A program made the translations under genes and the position numbers. The notes under the pieces are model-generated. The model was not told where the DNA came from. It worked only from the letters and a program-made list of their open reading frames with translations, and did no database searches. Below, piece after piece: positions 13,077 through 23,400 of a DNA stretch of 64,000 nucleotides. Origin of the DNA: Artemisia argyi (Eukaryota > Streptophyta > Magnoliopsida > Asterales > Asteraceae); assembly GCA_030686995.1 (NCBI GenBank), contig CM060697.1, positions 42,069,015 through 42,133,014 of the forward strand, read 5' to 3'. The stretch's first letter is position 1. Every line of letters begins with the position of its first letter.

Positions 13077-16000
13077 TCAAGCTGCTTTTGGTTTCTTCAT
13101 CCGACTAATCATAAAATCATCATCAGATCCTTCGTCGCTAGATTCGTCCACAATCTTTCTTTTCTTTGGTTGCACAGATGGAGCTTTAGATGGCGGTGCT
13201 TTCTTCTTTTCTGTTGAAACAGTAGTCTTTTTCTTAGCAGAAAGAAAAGCATCATCAGATTCTTCATCACTTGATTCATCCACAACCTTACTTTTCTTTG
13301 GTTGCACAGATGGAGCTTTAGATGGCGGTGCTTTCTTCTTTTCGGTTGAAACAGTAGTCTTTTTCTTAGCAGAAAGAAAAGCATCATCAGATTCTTCATC
13401 ACTTGATTCATCCACAATCTTACTTTTCTTTGGTTGCACAGATGGAGCTTTAGATGGCGGTGCTTTCTTCTTTTCGGTTGAAACAGTAGTCTTTTTCTTA
13501 GCAGAAAGAAAAGCATCATCAGATTCTTCATCACTGAATTCATCCACAATCTTACTTTTCTTTGGTTGCACAGATGGAGCTTTAGTCGGTGGTGCTTTCT
13601 TCTTTTCAGTTGAAACAGAAGTTTTTTTCTTATCAGAAACAAAATCTTCATCAGATCCTTCATCACTTGAGTCATCGAAAATCTTTCTTTTCCTTGGTTG
13701 CACCGATGGAGCTTTAGATGCCGGCGTTTTCTTCTTTTCTGTTGAAACAGTAGTCGTTTTCTTAACAGAAACAGATGAATCACTTTGTCTCTTCACGGTG
13801 ACAACTGTTTTCATTGGAGAACCAAGTTTTTTCATCTTTTTCGCCTCAAATAGCTTTTTGGCCACATCTTTTGGAAGCAACCCAGATTCCATCATCCTGT
13901 GATAACGTCCTTCATTAGTGAATTGATGAGTAAACAAGAAATCACAACAAAAGGAACGTTTATTATCAAGAAATCTAAATTGAAGAAGACAATACAAATT
14001 TCAGTTCTTGTGAAATGGCATAATATTCATTCTTCCAAACTTAGCATTCCCACAACATAGGCTATGCTGCCAAATTTTGGTGAACAATCTTAAATTATGT
14101 ACAACAAGTTGCATTTTAAATGGCAACTAGGTTACCACAAGGATTATATCTTAAGCCATATACTAACAGTGAGTTAATGAGATAGTAGATATGCCAGAAG
14201 AAACAAAAATCACAAAGTACAGGGTTTGATTCCTTTAGGTCAACATTTTGTACATCTTATATCTCCTAGCGTCAACAAGAACACACCATGACACAAGTGT
14301 TCCATACAACATGAGACCCATAAAAAAATATTTTTAGATGGGCAAAGCGATTAACTCAATATGTATTGCAAGTTAAGAAAAGCCTTACAAGTGTAAACAA
14401 AACAATAGTGACTAAGGGTGTGTCATATTTGTGGGTTTGAGAATAAGGAAATGGAAACAGAATATGATTGAAAGTGTTCGACTTAAAGGGCATAGTTCTT
14501 AAAGTAGAAAATGAAACCCTTAATCTTATCTTGGGTGGTTTAGAGTTAGATCTCAAGATCTTTTATGTGAAAGTTAGTATTTTAAATTTATGGTTACAGG
14601 AAAACCAATTATCTTACAGAACTAAAGATCTTATTGCTACTTTCTGCATAAATATTAGTCAAAGCATTGACGTAGATATTTAGAAAACTGATACTCACTT
14701 CAGCACACCTCAGTTATCTAAGTGTATCACTATTTCTCAAATGCCCCTAAATACTTTTGTATACCGACAAACTACAGAGAGCATGCGGATCAAAAACAAT
14801 ATCACATAATCAGTATCATGTATGAGGATGAAAGCAGATAAGTAACTGTGATAAATTATGGGTAGGACAAAGCAACAAAGATTAAAAAATATAATATATA
14901 GTTCTTACCAAATCGCGGCCATTTCACTAGCTGGTATTTGTTTGTGTAGCGATTCATAGAAAATCCTTAACGGGTCTCTCTGAAAGATTCAAAATCATAA
15001 AGTTTATCAGTTTTCAGTATATAAGCATAAGGACCTAAAAGGACTTTAAAACACCTACACAAATGCAAATTTAGGTCCATTTTTTCGATCCTTTCAAACT
15101 TAAATTCATACAAAACCTCCACAGAAGCATAATATAGACCATAGTCACATGGAACGGGGATCGCTCCGGTACGGGATCGGGGATCGGGATCGTGGTTCGC
15201 TAGGCACCTAAAATTCGGTTCGAAGGGGGTAGGTTCATTTGGGATCGCTTTGGTACGGTGTACCAAGTAATGTGGTACGATGTACCAATGTTGCTAATAA
15301 TCAACATATTTTTATAAATTTGAAATCCGAAGTTCCAAACATTCATAATATAATACTAATCATATTCTCATAATTCATTCAAAGAAGCATAATAAAAAAG
15401 TTTTACCAAACACCATTCTTACAACTTTGTGCTAATGAAAATAGGTTATTTGACAGAATGATATCTTGAAACCTTCTTTATATATTGTATTTCTGCCATA
15501 ATGTTTATTGACAGAGGATCTTGTTCCAAAATAACTATAAGGAAATCATAATTGACAGAGAAATATATTCACTTTATAAATAGAAGTATATATTTGAAAT
15601 CATGACAGCTCACAAAATTAATGTAGATAAATCGCGAATCGAATTTAATTGAAACGCGAATCGGAACTAACTGGATCGCGAATTGCTCAGGTCCGATTCG
15701 AATATCAATTAAATTCTGGAACGCCATTATCACCGATCCAAGTCGCGATCCCGGTCGATCCGGATCGATTTCGTACCATGTTTTGGATCGAACGAACTGG
15801 ATCGCAATTCGTGGCTACTGTAGCGAATTATGTGAATATGATATAGACATACAACATTTCGATCTTGAGCATTTATAGTAGAGGGCAAACATACCTCTTC
15901 CGGAGGGTCACGCTTTTGACCAGGCAAATCATAAACCTTCCTTTCCTTCTTCTCCTTCTTAACACTTGTATCTTCTGCCTTCACACCCTTTTTATTTTCT

Positions 16001-16765
16001 TCTTTCTTCTTCCCATTTTGCTCAATTACTTTTACCACTTTTTTCTAAATTTAAAGTACGCAACATTAATCATCCAAAAATAAACAGAACACAACCTGAG
16101 TTACATTTATGGCATGCATAACCTATATAGAAAATAAAACTAGCACCAAACTGGAATCACCGATAGTCGATAGAACAATTTATACTTTCAGCTTTAGGGG
16201 GTGCTTGGGATTGCTTAACTCTGTTAACTTTTAAAATAGCAGATTGGGATAAGCAGCTTCAAACTGCTTGTTCAAAACAGCTTATTTCAATCACAGATAA
16301 TCTGATAAGCAGTTATGATAAACACTCTTGAACATCCACCAATTTTCAAATTGCTTATTTGACATGTCAGAGCGACACTCACTGCTGTGGTGTTTGGGTA
16401 TGCAATTAACTGATTATTGTTATGGTTTTTCTACTATCTAGAGACAAAATAAGCAAATTAGGATACTAGGCCTACAAAACCTGATTCTTGATATAAATGA
16501 AAATTTTACTTCCCTATCGATCTAACATGTCTTAGTCAAGTAACAACCCGATTCTAACTTTGACTTCTAATTTCACTACAAAATTTCACAATGTGGCTAA
16601 AACTAAGAATCAAAAGTATACAAAGTACTAATCTATATCACAAACCTTATCAGCATTTCCAGATTGGACTTTCTTAACATCAGAGTTAGGCGTCGTCTTC
16701 TTCTACATTATGAAAAATATATAAAAACTCAAACCCACTATTCAAAAAAAAATAATAATAATAAT

Positions 16766-16805
<40 letters not shown>

Positions 16806-17376
16806 ACTAAAAAAATCACAAATCACTCACATTTGTAGTTTCTTCTTTCTTGACCTTAGTCGCAGATGACTTCCTCTACACAAAAAATAAAAAATTTAAG
16901 CTAAACAAACAAACCCATTATAAAACATAACACTATAAACAAAACCCATATAACAAAATTTATTGTTTAACCTCAACACTTGAATACTCTTCTTTCTTGA
17001 CCTTAGTTACAGTAGTCTTCTTCTGCACCAAAAAAAAAAAAAAAAATTAAGCAAAACAAAACAAACCCATTATCAAAAACAGCATAATAAACAAAACCCA
17101 TATTTCAAAAACCGTTGCAGATTCTTCTTTTTTGGGTAATTTTTTCTTGATAATAAAATCATCATCAGAATCTGCTTTTTCTTCTTTTTTGGGTAATTTT
17201 TTCTTGAATAGAAAATCATCATCAGAATCTGCTTCTTTTTCTTGTTGTTGTTTCTTAGCTTTTGCATCTTTTAATGAAAGTGATGATTTGGGTTTTTTGT
17301 TTAGCATTGAATTAAGGGATTTATTGTCATTGTCATCTTGTGAATCTGTTTGGTTTTTTGCTTCTTCAGAAGACAT
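13077..17376 (-). CDS. Lysine/acid-rich repeat protein, unknown function, seven exons
   Basis: Minus-strand exons 17376-17113, 17022-16972, 16875-16831, 16702-16646, 16044-15895, 14979-14909 and 13896-13077 join in frame at GT-AG sites into 485 residues. Residues 1-88 are charged and contain two copies of SDDDF followed by KKLPKKEE. Residues 89-139 come from three short exons, each beginning with two basic residues. A non-repetitive core at about 176-240 reads VYDLPGQKRDPPEE, RDPLRIFYESL and WMMESGLLPKDVAKKLFEAKK. Residues 258-477 are five tandem 44-residue repeats, each joining a lysine-rich STEKKKAPP part to an acidic SSDEESDD part. I do not recognise the family. The composition suggests a nuclear or nucleolar, chromatin- or RNA-associated protein with casein-kinase-2-like sites; that is inference. 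The core looks like the functional domain. No membrane segment or signal peptide is seen. Confidence 0.8.
13104..13763 (-). repeat. In-frame coding tandem repeat, 5 x 132 bp
   Basis: Five units of exactly 44 codons lie head to tail in the last exon of the lysine-rich gene. The three central units are almost identical in both DNA and protein; the outer two are more diverged. Because 132 is a multiple of three, gain or loss of units preserves the frame. The array also keeps a second frame of the same strand open by chance. Confidence 0.9.
15145..15845. other. Possible insertion in intron 6 of the lysine-rich gene
   Basis: This stretch is far richer in GATCG, CGGGATCG and CGCGAATCG words than the surrounding intron. 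These words occur in opposite orientations at its two ends (near 15155-15190 and 15730-15800), as in hAT-type MITEs. I could not define clean terminal repeats or a target duplication, so the limits are rough. Confidence 0.35.
16769..16804 (+). repeat. Poly(A) run in intron 3 of the lysine-rich gene
   Basis: An (AAT)n stretch is followed by about 35 A residues (poly-T in the transcript), a few dozen bases downstream of the exon 3 donor. It is probably a simple-sequence expansion and has no coding role. Confidence 0.85.
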
Positions 17377-17599
17377 TGTGAAATTTGTTTGTGAGGGTTT
17401 TTGGGGAGGATTTCGAAAGATGGAGTCTTCTGTTTTTTTGAGGTGAAAGGGGGAAAAAGAAGTGATTTGGTGTTTGGACTTTGGGGTGTTGGTGGGTTAT
17501 GGCCCAATTAGTGGTTGCTATGGTCCAAACCTTACATGTCTAATAATAAAACAGTGATGGGCTCATTTACTATGGTCCAAACCTTACATGTCTAAAAAT

Positions 17600-18051
17600 T
17601 AGGGTGTTTATCGGTTCGGTTATCGGATTGTTCAGTTTATTCGATTCGATTAATTTTGGTTAATTTTTTTTTTCTGGATAAAACCTAAAACTGAACCGAA
17701 CTTAATTCAAATTTAATTAAAACGAACCAAAAACAAAACCGAACCGAACAACTCGAAATACTTAATTTTAATTAATTAATTATTTATTTATATAGATTTT
17801 TATCAAAAAAAAAAAAAAAAAACCCTTAAGAAAATGTTATATTTATACTATGAAAGATTTTTTAATGGTTATTTTATATAAAAAAATATCTCTATATAAA
17901 TTCGGTTTTCGGCTTAGATTGCCAAAATCATATCCAAACTGAAAATTGAATATTTAATTTGGTTCGGTTCAATTTTGATAAATTTGGTTTGGTTACCAAT
18001 TAGGTTCGGTTCGGTTTTGTTTTTTGTTCCTCCGAATTCTGAACACCCCTA
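17600..18051. mobile_element. hAT-like MITE, 452 bp
   Basis: The left end is TAGGGTGTTTATCGGTTCGG and the right end, inverted, TAGGGGTGTTCAGAATTCGG. Both subterminal regions contain CGGTTCGGTT-type words. The flanks CTAAAAAT (17592-17599) and CTAAAAGT (18052-18059) form an 8-bp target duplication with one mismatch. It is non-coding. It lies a few bases from the Mutator-like element at 18061. Confidence 0.7.
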
Positions 18052-18289
18052 CTAAAAGTAGGGATTTGGCCGTACACTAGCAACGTACTTTTCTAAATGT
18101 TCCGATCTAGTACGCGTACTATTTTTTGTCCCACTTAATGTAACGAACTTTCACTTTTTGTTCCATTCTACCCAAAAGTTACCGGTTACCGGAAAAAAAG
18201 TTTGAAAACCGAGAAAAATGCCTACACGACATATTAATACTTGAGTAAATAGCAACGTACTTTTCAAATGTACCGATCTAGTACGCGTA

Positions 18290-18712
18290 CTATTTTTGTC
18301 TGTTTTTATATGTTTTTATTCGTTTTCATACGTTTTCATCCGTTTTCATACACGTATTCATCTATTTTTACACGTTTTCATCTGTTTTCTTACATTTTCG
18401 TCCGTTTTTGCACGTTTTTCTGTTTTTGCACATTTTTGTCCGATCTTACACGTTGTCTTTTGTTTTTACACGTTGTCGTTCGTTTTTGCACATTTTCGTC
18501 CGTTTTTGCACGTTGTCGTTCGTTTTTGCACGTTTTCGTCCATATTTACACGTTTTCATCATTTTTTACACATTTTATATGTTTTTACACGTTTTCATCC
18601 GTTTTCTTACATTTTAGTCCGTTTTTGCACGTTTTTGTCCATATTTACACGTTCTCATCCGCTTTTTTACACGTTTTCATCTGTTTTTATACGTTTTCAT
18701 CCGTTTTTCATT
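18290..18712 (+). repeat. 20-bp minisatellite, forward arm
   Basis: About twenty degenerate copies of a 20-bp unit close to GTTTTTACACGTTTTCATCC. Since 20 is not a multiple of three, all three frames stay open and translate to a phenylalanine-rich pattern with a 20-residue period. I reject those reading frames as genes. The arm is the mirror of the next array. Confidence 0.9.
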
Positions 18713-19345
18713 CATATAAAAACGGATGAAGACGTATAAAAACAAACGAAAACGTGCAAAAACTAGTGAAAACATGTAGCAACAGATGAAAACGTATAAA
18801 AATAGACAAAAACATGTAAAAGTGAACGTATAAAATAGATGAAAACGTATAAAAACGGACAAAAATGTGCAAAACCAGACAGAACATGCAAAAAATACGA
18901 AAATTGTAAAACTGAACAAAGACGTGTACAAAAGGACGAAAATGTGCAAAAACAGATGAAAACGTGTAAAACGGGAGAAAACGTGTAAAAACGGGCGAAA
19001 ACGTGTAAAAACGGGTGAAAGCATGCAAAAACAGATGAAAACGTGCAAAAACGGACGAAACGTCCAAAAACAGACAAAACGTGAAAAAAAAAGACAAAAA
19101 CGTGTGAAACCGAACAAAAACCTGTACAGAAGGACGAAAACGTGCAAAAACGGATGAAAACATGTAAAAACGGGAGAAAACGTGCAAAAACGGATGAAAA
19201 CGTGTAAAAACGGACGAAAACGCGCAAAAAGGGATGAAAACGTGTAAAAACAGACGAAAAAGTGAAAAAATGGACAACAACGTGTAAAACAAACGAAAAT
19301 GTCCAAACCGGATGAAAACGTGCAAAAACGGATGAAAATGTAAAA
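18713..19345 (-). repeat. 20-bp minisatellite, reverse arm
   Basis: About thirty degenerate copies of the same unit in opposite orientation (GGATGAAAACGTGTAAAAAC). The arms meet at about 18709-18719, where a 26-bp stretch on one side is matched in inverted form on the other across a spacer of about 10 bp. Transcription through it would give a long double-stranded RNA. Confidence 0.9.
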
Positions 19346-19630
19346 AAACCAAATTTTTATTTATTTTCGACACACGTACTATATGAGTAAATTTGAGAAA
19401 GTATATGGCTATTTAATGGCTTTTACAAGTATATAAAATATAGTGGAAATCGAACGTGGCAGCTTTTGTGGGAAAAAAATCTTGCTAGCTGGTTAAACAA
19501 GTTTCGTGGGGTATAATAGAACAAAACTCGAAAGTTCGTTACATTAAGTGGAACAAAAAATAGTACGCGTACTAGATCGGAACATTTGAAAAAGTACGTT
19601 GCTATTGTACGGCTAAATCCCCTAAAAATA

Positions 19631-20484
19631 ATATAGGGAAATAAAAGGATTTAGGTTGAGTTTAAACACGTCTCGGGCTATGAGCATTGAGCGGGTCGAC
19701 CATTTAACTTGTTTATTAAACATGTTGTGTTCGAGTTAATGGTAGGTTAAACGTGCGTCGAACTTTGGTCCTTTAGAGTTGGCCATAGCTTCCGAGGCCT
19801 GCATCGTTGCGCCATTGTTGCTTTCCCAACAACCTACTTTGCAAAGAAGAGACTAGAGCGCCAAACCTACTTAATCAACTTAAGGGTTTGCAACGTCTAT
19901 AGAAATAAACAATCATCTTTGTAAAAGCAGATAGAAGTAGTAGCCTATAGGCTCAAACGACAAGTTGTGTAAAAATTCGGCCGTATTCTATATATAGGAG
20001 TCAGTTGACTTCAATTAGACTAGACTGATCAAGAAAGAAATGTGCCCCACAAATCGCTAACCCGTTTAACTTTAAATAAAAGTAAAAGTAAGCCGATGAG
20101 AAAAATATCTACATACAGTAGATGAAAAGCCTAGCGAAAAAGAATAGTAGTACTATTTTTTTAATCATCAAATGGTACCAACCTCTTCGATATAAGGATA
20201 TTATAACTTATCCATATAAATTGTCTTTCAACATGGACCAGACAACTTTTAAACATTTTAACAACCTCCAAAAGTGGATGACATATTTAAAGGTCAAATT
20301 TTAAACTAGCGGGCACAAAACTAACAACAAACAAACCAACACTTTGGCCAAAACAAAACCATTTTTTAGACCTCATGCATGTACAAATTCCATTTTCTTA
20401 AACTCATAACTTCATTAAAACAAAACAGAAAAGCTGCGTTTAATCTACATTTTCGCGGCTTTATGCCATACAAATTTGTGTAGA
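19631..20484. other. Upstream region of the ERD2-like gene
   Basis: No gene is seen. The 0.85 kb before the start codon presumably holds the promoter, but I cannot point to a clear TATA box or other element. Confidence 0.4.
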
Positions 20485-23400
20485 ATGAAGGGCAATATGA
20501 AGCGCCTGGCACAGGCGATACAGTCATGGCTACGTTGTCAACCACCCAAAATAAAGGTGTTCCTGGCCTTGGTTTCTGCCACAGCTGCTCTCGTTGTTAT
20601 TCGTATGGTGGTTTATGATCATGATAACCTTTTCATTGCCGCTGAGGGCGTACATGCTCTTGGTATTTCTGTCCTTGTTTACAAGCTCGCCACGGAGAAA
20701 ACTTGTGCAGGTAGTATCTTCATTATTCATTACAGTATTAATCTTTCATGTATGTTACGGTCATTGTTCTATATGCATTGTTTATTGTTATGACATGCAA
20801 TCTTAAAACGATCAATGTATCGAATAATCAATTGTCTTGCATACATTTGTGATATGTTTAGTACGTAGTTTACGGCAAAATTGTGACGAATTCTTGATCC
20901 ATCATTAATTGCCCAGAAATGTGAACAAAATATGGCCAATTTGATACCTATAATGAATAGCTCTGACTCTCTGTCGATACAAATTATTTTGTGTAACCAT
21001 TAAGGTGATACTTCTATGTGAATAATGTTGGAATATATGAATAATATAAAACAATAAACATATAAACATCAAAAAGTACGCAGCGGAATAGATCAAATAC
21101 AAATAATAAATTAACCGAAATATAAATGGATACGTACCTCTTGATTCAAGCAAGAACAAGAACTTATAAACCCTAGGAGAGGGCTTATATGGATCGACTA
21201 GGGCTAGTCACAAGGCAAGATCACCGTTAGCAAAAGTATGCTAACACTTCGTTCTCACACACACGTACTATAAGCGTTTCAATGGAAATGCTAGATTCGT
21301 AGTACACGAAAAGATTAAACTATTGGTCCTATCAATCAAAGATCGATTAGACACAAAGAAAGAGATTAGAGAAGATTAGGTTGCTATGGAACCAAGGGAT
21401 GATTAGAATGAATGAGAGGGGGTCTCATTATATACTAATCAAGAGGCTTGGAGCAAAAGCTATCCCAAACCCTATGGGAATAGGGGTGGCCGGCCATGGG
21501 TTACAAAAGCCCAACCCGAACCGAACTTTCACTCTTTTCCAACTCTAGTCCTTCATGTTTCATCTAACGGTCGTTAGTTACCGTTAAGTTTATATTTCGT
21601 GTATTTAATAATTATTCGTCACTAAAACAATAATCATTAATTCATTGAAACTCATACGTAAAGTGTGCAATCCCGAAGTCTCGAGTTCGAGTCCGGTCAT
21701 GATATATTAATTTATTATCCGTTAAAACTAACAGCTCCCACTCGGATATAGATTAATATAACAATGACAATGGTTAGTCTAGCATAACACGCCAATGTCC
21801 CCAGAACGATCTCGAGTATGGTTTCCTGGAAAAAACCACCTTTGATGATTCATCATCATACTTATCCTTTTGATTCTAATACTATGTTAATATGGATATG
21901 GATTAAAGTCATTCCATAATTAACTAGTGTTTCTCGTTATTTATGATTAAGCAAGATTACCAATTCTTCTGAACGTATTCCAGATAGACCTTGGGCATGG
22001 CCATGCAAACATCTTGTTAATCCTACGAGCGGCCAAACAGTATTATACTTCAAAACAAATTTGAAGGAACCAAATCCTGTATTGACTACAAGCATAACCT
22101 ATGAACTTCGCATCACCTCTGAAAATAATCCTTATAACTACCAGTTACGGATAGCGTTAGATTATCTCACAAAAATGAGCTACATCCACAGTAGTTACCT
22201 GGTATCTCAAGTCTGAGGATAAATATTCATGATTTACTATAATGACAACATCCATAAGTACAATCATGCATTTGGGATTTTGTCCTATATTCAATTTTTC
22301 AATTATTGAATATCATTTGAATTTGGCATGTCTACGCATTAATATAATTTTAAATATATTATACCAAATCTCAGATTTGTCTTAGTTCAATGATACTCCC
22401 ATATCATTAATTGACAACGGACTATTTAGAATAACTTAAGTTATTCATGGATTAAACATGCAAATACAGGATACAATATTTATGAACAGAAATAAACATA
22501 ACACAATACTTCATTTCATTCGAATAATTATTGCTTACAATCCTTTATCCAAATACTAACCACAGATTTACATGAAACTACTAGCTAAACGAAGTCCAAT
22601 GCCATCAACAAGTCGAGTAAGCTTTTCCTTAGATAAAGCCTTCGTAAATGGATCAGCTAGATTGTTATCTGTGTGAATTTTGAGTAGATTGATTTCACCT
22701 ATGTCGACTTGTTCTTGAACATAGTGATATCTTCTTGGAAAATGTCTGGCGCCCTTCATAACTCCAGGTTCATTGGCGAATGTAACTGCGGCAGAGTTGT
22801 CACAATACATATTAATAGGTAATTCAATTGACGGCATAATACCAAGCCCCGAAATGAATTTCCTGATCCAAACAGCTTCCATCGCAGCTTCCGATGCAGC
22901 AATATACTCAGCTTCTGTAACAGACATCGCAATTGTTGTCTGCTTCTTGCTCTTCCAGTTAACTGCTCCTCCATTAATAACAAAGACATAACCCGTCTGA
23001 GACTTTGTATCATCTTTATCAGTTTCAAAGGACGCATCACAGTAACCTGTAACATCAAGTTCTGCTTCTGGATTTCCCCATACACTAGGAACATATCTTT
23101 AGTATTCCTTAAATACTTAAGAATGCTTTTAACAGCGTGCCAGTGCTTTCCACCTGGATTCTGTTGATAACGACTGGTCATATTTTGTGCAAACGCCACA
23201 TCAGGTCTTGTGCATCTAACTGCATACATGATAGATCCTACTGCTGAAGCATACGGAACCTTCTTCATGATTGCAACCTCTTCAGGTGTTGAGGCACATA
23301 GTTTGCTACTTAAGCCATGTTCCACTTGCATTGGCAAATATCCTTTCTTGGAATTTTGCATATTAAATCTCTTCAATACTTTATCAATGTAAGTACTTTG

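Larger units (their letters stand above)
18061..19621. mobile_element. Palindromic Mutator-like (MULE-type) element
   Basis: The terminal inverted repeats are about 100 bp. The left begins GGGATTTGGCCGTACA and the right, inverted, GGGATTTAGCCGTACA; both continue through GCAACGTAC, GATCTAGTACGCGTACTATT and CACTTAATGTAACGAACTTTC. The flanking 9-mers CTAAAAGTA (18052-18060) and CTAAAAATA (19622-19630) match at 8 of 9 positions, as expected for Mutator-like transposition. A second partial copy of the subterminal sequence lies at about 18245-18298. Instead of a transposase, the interior contains two opposed arrays of a 20-bp minisatellite. The element is therefore non-autonomous. Confidence 0.75.

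Noticed and set aside
13109..13783. 224-codon frame on the same strand as the lysine-rich gene
   Set aside because: It is a shifted reading of the 132-bp coding repeat, with no start context and no homology. The 44-residue repeat frame fits the spliced gene.
16195..16420. Possible MITE with GGGGTGCTTGGGATTG
   Set aside because: The second similar motif (GTGTTTGGGTATGC) is in direct, not inverted, orientation and no target duplication is seen.
18268..19373. Several overlapping long open frames on both strands rich in F, H and R
   Set aside because: They are open because a 20-bp repeat without stop words is read in all frames. Period, overlap and composition show they are not genes.
22773..22991. 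Short plus-strand open frames across copia gag-pol (also 23210-23392, 25774-26262, 48785-49093)
   Set aside because: They are antisense shadows of the retrotransposon coding region.
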